The notes beneath the pieces were generated by a model. That model searched no databases. It saw only the letters and a list, made by a program, of their open reading frames with translations, and was not told the origin of the DNA. A DNA stretch of 64,000 nt from Longimicrobium sp. (GTDB taxonomy: Bacteria > Gemmatimonadota > Gemmatimonadetes > Longimicrobiales > Longimicrobiaceae): assembly GCF_036388275.1 (NCBI RefSeq), contig NZ_DASVSF010000110.1, forward strand, positions 216,543 through 280,542, read 5' to 3'. Position numbers and translations under genes: made by a program. This document shows positions 60,025 through 64,000 of this stretch, one piece after another; the first letter of the stretch is position 1; each line of letters opens with the position of its first letter.

Positions 60025-60852
60025 TCACGCCGGAGGCAGGTGCCACTTGATCCGCGTGTAGGCGATGCGGAAGCCCTGGCGCTCGGCGTTGCGCTGCGAC
60101 GCGCTTCCGGGCTCCGCACCCATCATCGCCAGGTCGCATCCGTGCTCCGCCGCGTATCGAAGCCGCGCCTGCAGCAGAGCGCGCTGCGCTCCCTGCTTCC
60201 GCGCCGCGGGGACGGTGCTCGCCCCCGCCAGCAGCGCCACGTCGCCGTGCATCGCCAGGGCTCCCGTGGCGACCGGCTCCCCATCGATCTCTGCGAGGAA
60301 CGGCACCGTGCCCTCGGCGCGCGCGGTGATCGTTCCGAAGGCACGCATGAACTCCGCGACTTCCGGCGTTTCGCCCCAGCCGCGGGCCGCCGTGTCTGCC
60401 CACAGGTCCACCTCTCCGGGCTCGATCCGCCGCACGCGTACCTGTGATTCGGCGCCGGGGACGGCGATCGTCGTGGGCCGGTGCATCACGCTGGTCAGTT
60501 CGACGGGCCAGTAGCCGCGCGCCGGCAGCAGTAGCAGGAGGGACGAATCGGCCAGCGGACTCACTTCATGGTACACGTGCGCGCCGCGTTCCTCCATGAA
60601 TGCCTCTATCTCGCCCAGGGTACCGTCATCGGCGGTGCCCAGGGTGCCGAGTCCGAACGTCTGCGTGAGGGGCGATCCCACGCCGTCGAACATCACCAGT
60701 GTTCCGGCGACTTCCTTCCACGTGGCCCCCACCTCCGGCTGCAGCCGGGCGCGACTGGAGACGAACGCGGCGTTCGCGCGCCCCTCCGCGGCCTCCAGGC
60801 GACGCGCGAGGGCCAGGTCGGAAAGCGGGTACTCGGGATCGGAACGGGTCAT
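60025..60852 (-). CDS. GNAT-family N-acetyltransferase
   Basis: 275 residues. The C-terminal half (about 137-275) is the acetyl-CoA-binding GNAT domain: ALAMHGDVALLAGASTVPAARKQGAQRALLQARL supplies beta4 and the Q/R-x-x-G-x-A pyrophosphate loop, and RNAERQGFRIAYTRIKWHL ends the fold. The N-terminal half (FDGVGSPLTQTFGLGTLG) is like the N-terminal region of two-domain GNATs. Alone on the minus strand between repeat blocks. Substrate unknown. Confidence 0.85.
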   Translation of the reverse strand: MTRSDPEYPLSDLALARRLEAAEGRANAAFVSSRARLQPEVGATWKEVAGTLVMFDGVGSPLTQTFGLGTLGTADDGTLGEIEAFMEERGAHVYHEVSPLADSSLLLLLPARGYWPVELTSVMHRPTTIAVPGAESQVRVRRIEPGEVDLWADTAARGWGETPEVAEFMRAFGTITARAEGTVPFLAEIDGEPVATGALAMHGDVALLAGASTVPAARKQGAQRALLQARLRYAAEHGCDLAMMGAEPGSASQRNAERQGFRIAYTRIKWHLPPA

Positions 60853-61600
60853 GGGACGATAGGCCGGGTGCAGATGGATCGAACGGATGCACTAAAGTGT
60901 GCGCATCGGCCGATCCGCGCACGGGTCAGGTGACCCGCGCGGGTACCCAAGCAGGGTCGGGTGCGCGACGAGGAGAGCCGGTGCGTGCCGCGGGCGCCCC
61001 CCATCCCCAGCCCTTCCCCCGCAAACCGCGCGGGGGAAGGGAGCCAGTGTCGTTCGCGTCGGCGGGTTGGGTGCTCGGGCTGGCAGCCCTGGCGGAGTCG
61101 GGTGCGTGGCGACGCGGGGCCGGCGCATGCTCGGCCGGCTGCCTTCTCACCCGGCCCCTCTCCCGCAAGCGCCCGCAAGCGGGAGAGGGGAGAATTCGAT
61201 CGCGCTCCGGCGGGCTTCGGTGTGCATCACCGCCGATGCGCGCCAACGTCGCACGCAAGGTCGCGCCCCAGGCCCCAACCCACACCCGAGCAAGCCAGTC
61301 CGCGAAGGCGGACTTCGTGTGGTCGTTGCAGCGAATTCATTCGCCCGTGCAGGGTTTGGGTCCGGCTTGACCCCGGGGTTCTGCACCCGACTTCGGTGCG
61401 GAGATCCGCGACTCGGAAATCCGTGTCGCTGCCGCGCCCAAGCTGGTTCGTGGTTCAGGCAAGATCCTTCGGCCCGCATGGGATGATGTACGGGCGAGTT
61501 CGGCGCGCTCGGGCCTCTGGATGACAGACTGCGGGCGCCAGCGGGAGCCGCGGCCCACGCACGGACCCCTGTTCCAACCGCCCTCGGGCGACTATCGTGT
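60853..61600. repeat. Repeat block: modules C, B, A and D
   Basis: Module C is at about 60993-61044. A module B with a duplicated loop (GCCCGCAAGC twice) is at about 61150-61205. Module A, in reverse orientation, lies at about 61291-61344 and module D at about 61430-61533. Only 60853-60990, 61045-61150 and the last 70 bases are unique. A TAAAAT hexamer (61624-61629) near the following gene might be its -10 box, without a convincing -35. Confidence 0.78.
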
Positions 61601-61654
61601 ACGTGCTGCTAATTTAGCATCCGTAAAATCACCAGATCCCCGCAAGGAGTCCTC

Positions 61655-63781
61655 ATGCTGCGTCGTTCCGTGCGCACCCTCCTGCTGCTCGCGCCGTGGC
61701 TGGCCGCCGTGCCCGCCGCCGCGCAGACCGCGCGCGACCTGCCGCCGCCGCCCGTGGCGCGCGTGATCCCCAAGACCGACACGCTGCACGGCGACGTGCG
61801 CGTCGACAACTACTTCTGGCTGCGTGACAAGCAGAACCCGGAGGTGATCAGCTACCTGGAAGCCGAGAACCGCTACGCCGATTCCGCCATGGCGGGGACG
61901 AAGGCGCTCCAGGAAACGCTCTACCAGGAGATCCTGGGCCGCATCCGCCAGACGGACCTGTCGGTGCCGGACCGCATGGGCCCGTACTACTACTATTCGC
62001 GCACCGAAGAGGGAAAGCAGTACTCCGTCCTGGCCCGCAAGCGCGGAAGCCTGGACGCCCGCGAGGAAGTGATCCTGGACCTGAACCAGATGGCGGAGGG
62101 CAAGCGCTACTTCAGCCTGGGCGCCTACTCCATCAGCCCCGATCACCGGCTGGTGGCGTTTTCAGTGGATACCACCGGGGCCGAGCACTTCACCATCATG
62201 GTGAAGAACCTGGAAACCGGCGAGATCCTTCCCGACCGCATCGAGGACGTGTCGTTCGGCGCCACGTGGGCCGCCGACAACCGCACCCTGTTCTACACCA
62301 AGACCGACGAGGCGCAGCGCCCCGACCGCGTGTTCCGCCACACGCTGGGCACCGCTCCCGCCACGGACGTGCTCGTGTATCACGAGCCCGACGTGCTGTT
62401 CCGCGTGGGGATCAGCCGCACCAAGGACAACCGCTACATGGTGCTGTCCACCGGCAGCTACACCAGCAGCGAGGTGCGCGTGGCGCCGGCGGACCGCCCC
62501 ACGGAGTTCCGGCTGGTGGCGGCTCGTGAACGGGACCACATCTATTCCGTCAGCCACCAGAACGGCCGCTTCCTGATCCGCACCAACACCGGCGGCGCCA
62601 ACAACTTCAAGCTGATGGAAGCGCCGGAGTCCAACCCGTCGCGGTCCAGCTGGCGCGAGGTGGTGCCTCACCGCGAAACGGTGCTGCTGGACGGCTTCGA
62701 CGTGTTCCGCGACCACCTGGTGCTCTTCGAGCGCACCAACGCGCTGCGGCAGATCCGCGTCCGCAACATCCGCAACGGGCAGGAGCACACCATCGAGTTC
62801 GCCGAGCCGGTGTACACGGCCTCGCCGGGGAGCAACCCCGAGTACGACACCGGCACCCTTCGCTTCGGGTTCACCTCGCTGGTCACGCCCTCGTCGGTGT
62901 ACGACTACGACATGAACACCCGCCAGCGCACGCTGAAGAAGCAGACCGACGTGCTGGGCGGATACGACCCCTCGCAGTACGCCAGCGAGCGCACCTGGGC
63001 CCGCGCCCAGGACGGCACCATGGTTCCGGTGTCGCTCGTGTACAAGAAGCCGCTGGTGCGCGACGGCTCGCGTCCCATGCTGCTGTACGCGTACGGCAGC
63101 TACGGCAGCAGCACCGACCCGGCGTTCAGCACCGCCAACCTGAGCCTGCTGGATCGCGGCGTGGTGTACGCCATCGCGCACATCCGCGGCGGCCAGGAGA
63201 TGGGCCGGTCCTGGTACGACCAGGGCAAGATGATGAACAAGCGCAACACGTTCACCGACTTCATCGCGGTGGCCGAGCACCTGGTGAACGAGCGCTTCAC
63301 TTCGCGCGAGCGGCTGGGCATCCGCGGCGGCAGCGCGGGCGGGCTGCTGATGGGCGCCGTGGCCAACATGCGGCCGGACCTGTTCAAGGTGGTGATCGCC
63401 GACGTGCCCTTCGTCGACGTCATCAACACCATGCTCGACGCGTCCATTCCCCTCACGGCGGGCGAGTGGGAGCAGTGGGGCAACCCCACCAACGAAGAGC
63501 ACTATCGCTACATGCTGTCGTACTCGCCGTACGACAACGTCGAGGCCAAGGCCTACCCCACCATGCTGGTGACGACGGGGCTGAACGACCCGCGCGTGGC
63601 GTACTGGGAGCCGGCCAAGTGGGTCGCGCGGCTGCGCGCCACCAAGACCGACGACAACCTGCTGCTGCTGCGCACCAACATGGGCGCCGGCCACGGGGGC
63701 TCGTCGGGCCGCTACGACGCCCTGCGCGAGACGGCGTTCCGGTACGCGTTCCTGCTGCATCACCTAGGCGTGGCGCACTAG
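61655..63781 (+). CDS. Exported prolyl oligopeptidase (S9A)
   Basis: 708 residues. Signal peptide about 1-24 (ending AAAQT). The N-terminal beta-propeller region opens with VIPKTDTLHGDVRVDNYFWLRD, the S9A hallmark. The hydrolase domain has nucleophile Ser560 in GIRGGSAGGLLMGA, Asp645 in LNDPRVAYWEP and His680 in GAGHGGSSG, an intact triad. It should cleave after proline in small peptides outside the cytoplasm. ATG has AAGGAG 7 nt upstream. Monocistronic. Confidence 0.93.
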   Translation: MLRRSVRTLLLLAPWLAAVPAAAQTARDLPPPPVARVIPKTDTLHGDVRVDNYFWLRDKQNPEVISYLEAENRYADSAMAGTKALQETLYQEILGRIRQTDLSVPDRMGPYYYYSRTEEGKQYSVLARKRGSLDAREEVILDLNQMAEGKRYFSLGAYSISPDHRLVAFSVDTTGAEHFTIMVKNLETGEILPDRIEDVSFGATWAADNRTLFYTKTDEAQRPDRVFRHTLGTAPATDVLVYHEPDVLFRVGISRTKDNRYMVLSTGSYTSSEVRVAPADRPTEFRLVAARERDHIYSVSHQNGRFLIRTNTGGANNFKLMEAPESNPSRSSWREVVPHRETVLLDGFDVFRDHLVLFERTNALRQIRVRNIRNGQEHTIEFAEPVYTASPGSNPEYDTGTLRFGFTSLVTPSSVYDYDMNTRQRTLKKQTDVLGGYDPSQYASERTWARAQDGTMVPVSLVYKKPLVRDGSRPMLLYAYGSYGSSTDPAFSTANLSLLDRGVVYAIAHIRGGQEMGRSWYDQGKMMNKRNTFTDFIAVAEHLVNERFTSRERLGIRGGSAGGLLMGAVANMRPDLFKVVIADVPFVDVINTMLDASIPLTAGEWEQWGNPTNEEHYRYMLSYSPYDNVEAKAYPTMLVTTGLNDPRVAYWEPAKWVARLRATKTDDNLLLLRTNMGAGHGGSSGRYDALRETAFRYAFLLHHLGVAH

Positions 63782-63797
63782 GCGGGAGATGAGCCCC

Positions 63798-63840
63798 AAG
63801 AGGCGGGCCTGGGCGGAAGCTCGGGCCCGCCTCTTCGTTT
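63798..63840 (+). terminator. Intrinsic terminator of the prolyl oligopeptidase gene
   Basis: AAGAGGCGGGCC / GGCCCGCCTCTT, 12-bp stem with a 14-nt loop, tail CGTTTG. 16 bp after the stop. Confidence 0.8.
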
Positions 63841-64000
63841 GAGCCCCGGCCCTCGCCGAGCCTGCACGGGCGAATGAATTCGTTCCCATCCGGAAACGTG
63901 GAGACGGAGTCGGAGAGCCGGAAAAGCGGACGAATAAAACAGGCGCACCCGGGTGTGTTGAATCTCGCGCGAAAGGAGTAGGTTTGGCTTTGCCGAACAC
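63841..64000. other. Right edge: partial module A and unresolved sequence
   Basis: A truncated module A (CCTGCACGGGCGAATGAATTCG, about 63861-63882) is followed by 118 bp of unique DNA. AAAGGAG at 63973-63979 sits before a TTG at 63984, a possible start of a gene running off the window, but the frame is too short to judge. Confidence 0.4.

Overview
The window is high-GC bacterial chromosome, densely coding on both strands. The gene families suggest a Gram-negative-type heterotroph. The mosaic of hairpin-forming intergenic repeats, the many GTG/TTG starts and the gene mix resemble Gemmatimonadota (Longimicrobium-like). That placement is my inference from general impression; no marker gene was searched.

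Layout. 1-1757: edge-truncated FRG-domain gene and a probable MqsRA-like toxin-antitoxin pair with its own promoter. 1819-2748: PRPP synthetase (prs). 2999-18157: a one-direction exopolysaccharide/O-antigen locus with a WecA-type initiating transferase, seven glycosyltransferases, an O-antigen ligase/polymerase-like membrane protein, a Wzx-like flippase and two methyltransferases. It is interrupted by a hicBA module whose hicA carries a frameshift. 18168-20586: patatin-like membrane lipase and a PmtA-like methyltransferase. 21361-26455: pyrR-pyrB-pyrC, a YhaM-like HD exonuclease and a coiled-coil/zinc-ribbon protein. 26872-31155: rpsT diverging from an M50 protease-scpA-scpB-rluB operon. 31333-39084: HEAT-repeat protein, then a moxR-DUF58-batD-like-batA-batB-batC operon. 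39709-45413: infC-rpmI-rplT behind an attenuator-bearing leader, then pheS-pheT, a small coiled-coil gene and zapA. 45573-63781: mostly single genes, including a lipoprotein, M28 and M20 peptidases, SpoIID-like lipoprotein, esterase, zinc-ribbon protein, DUF1579 protein, aminotransferase, GAF histidine kinase, a large HEIAH lipoprotein, ATP-grasp enzyme, GNAT protein and prolyl oligopeptidase.

How it works together. The polysaccharide locus contains lipid-linked initiation, chain extension, flipping and polymerisation functions, with start/stop overlaps (GTGA, ATGA) implying translational coupling. The pyr operon and prs both serve pyrimidine/PRPP metabolism. The infC-to-zapA block is a translation and cell-division core. 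The long gene-free stretches are not empty: nearly all are filled by the same few hairpin-forming repeat modules (called A to E below) in varying orders. Two blocks of about 400 bp with the same module order lie 19 kb apart.

Limits. No tRNA, rRNA, CRISPR array, insertion sequence or prophage was recognised. Family assignments come from motif reading, not database searches. Start sites were chosen from promoter position, Shine-Dalgarno-like sequence, signal peptides and known family N-termini, and several remain ambiguous.
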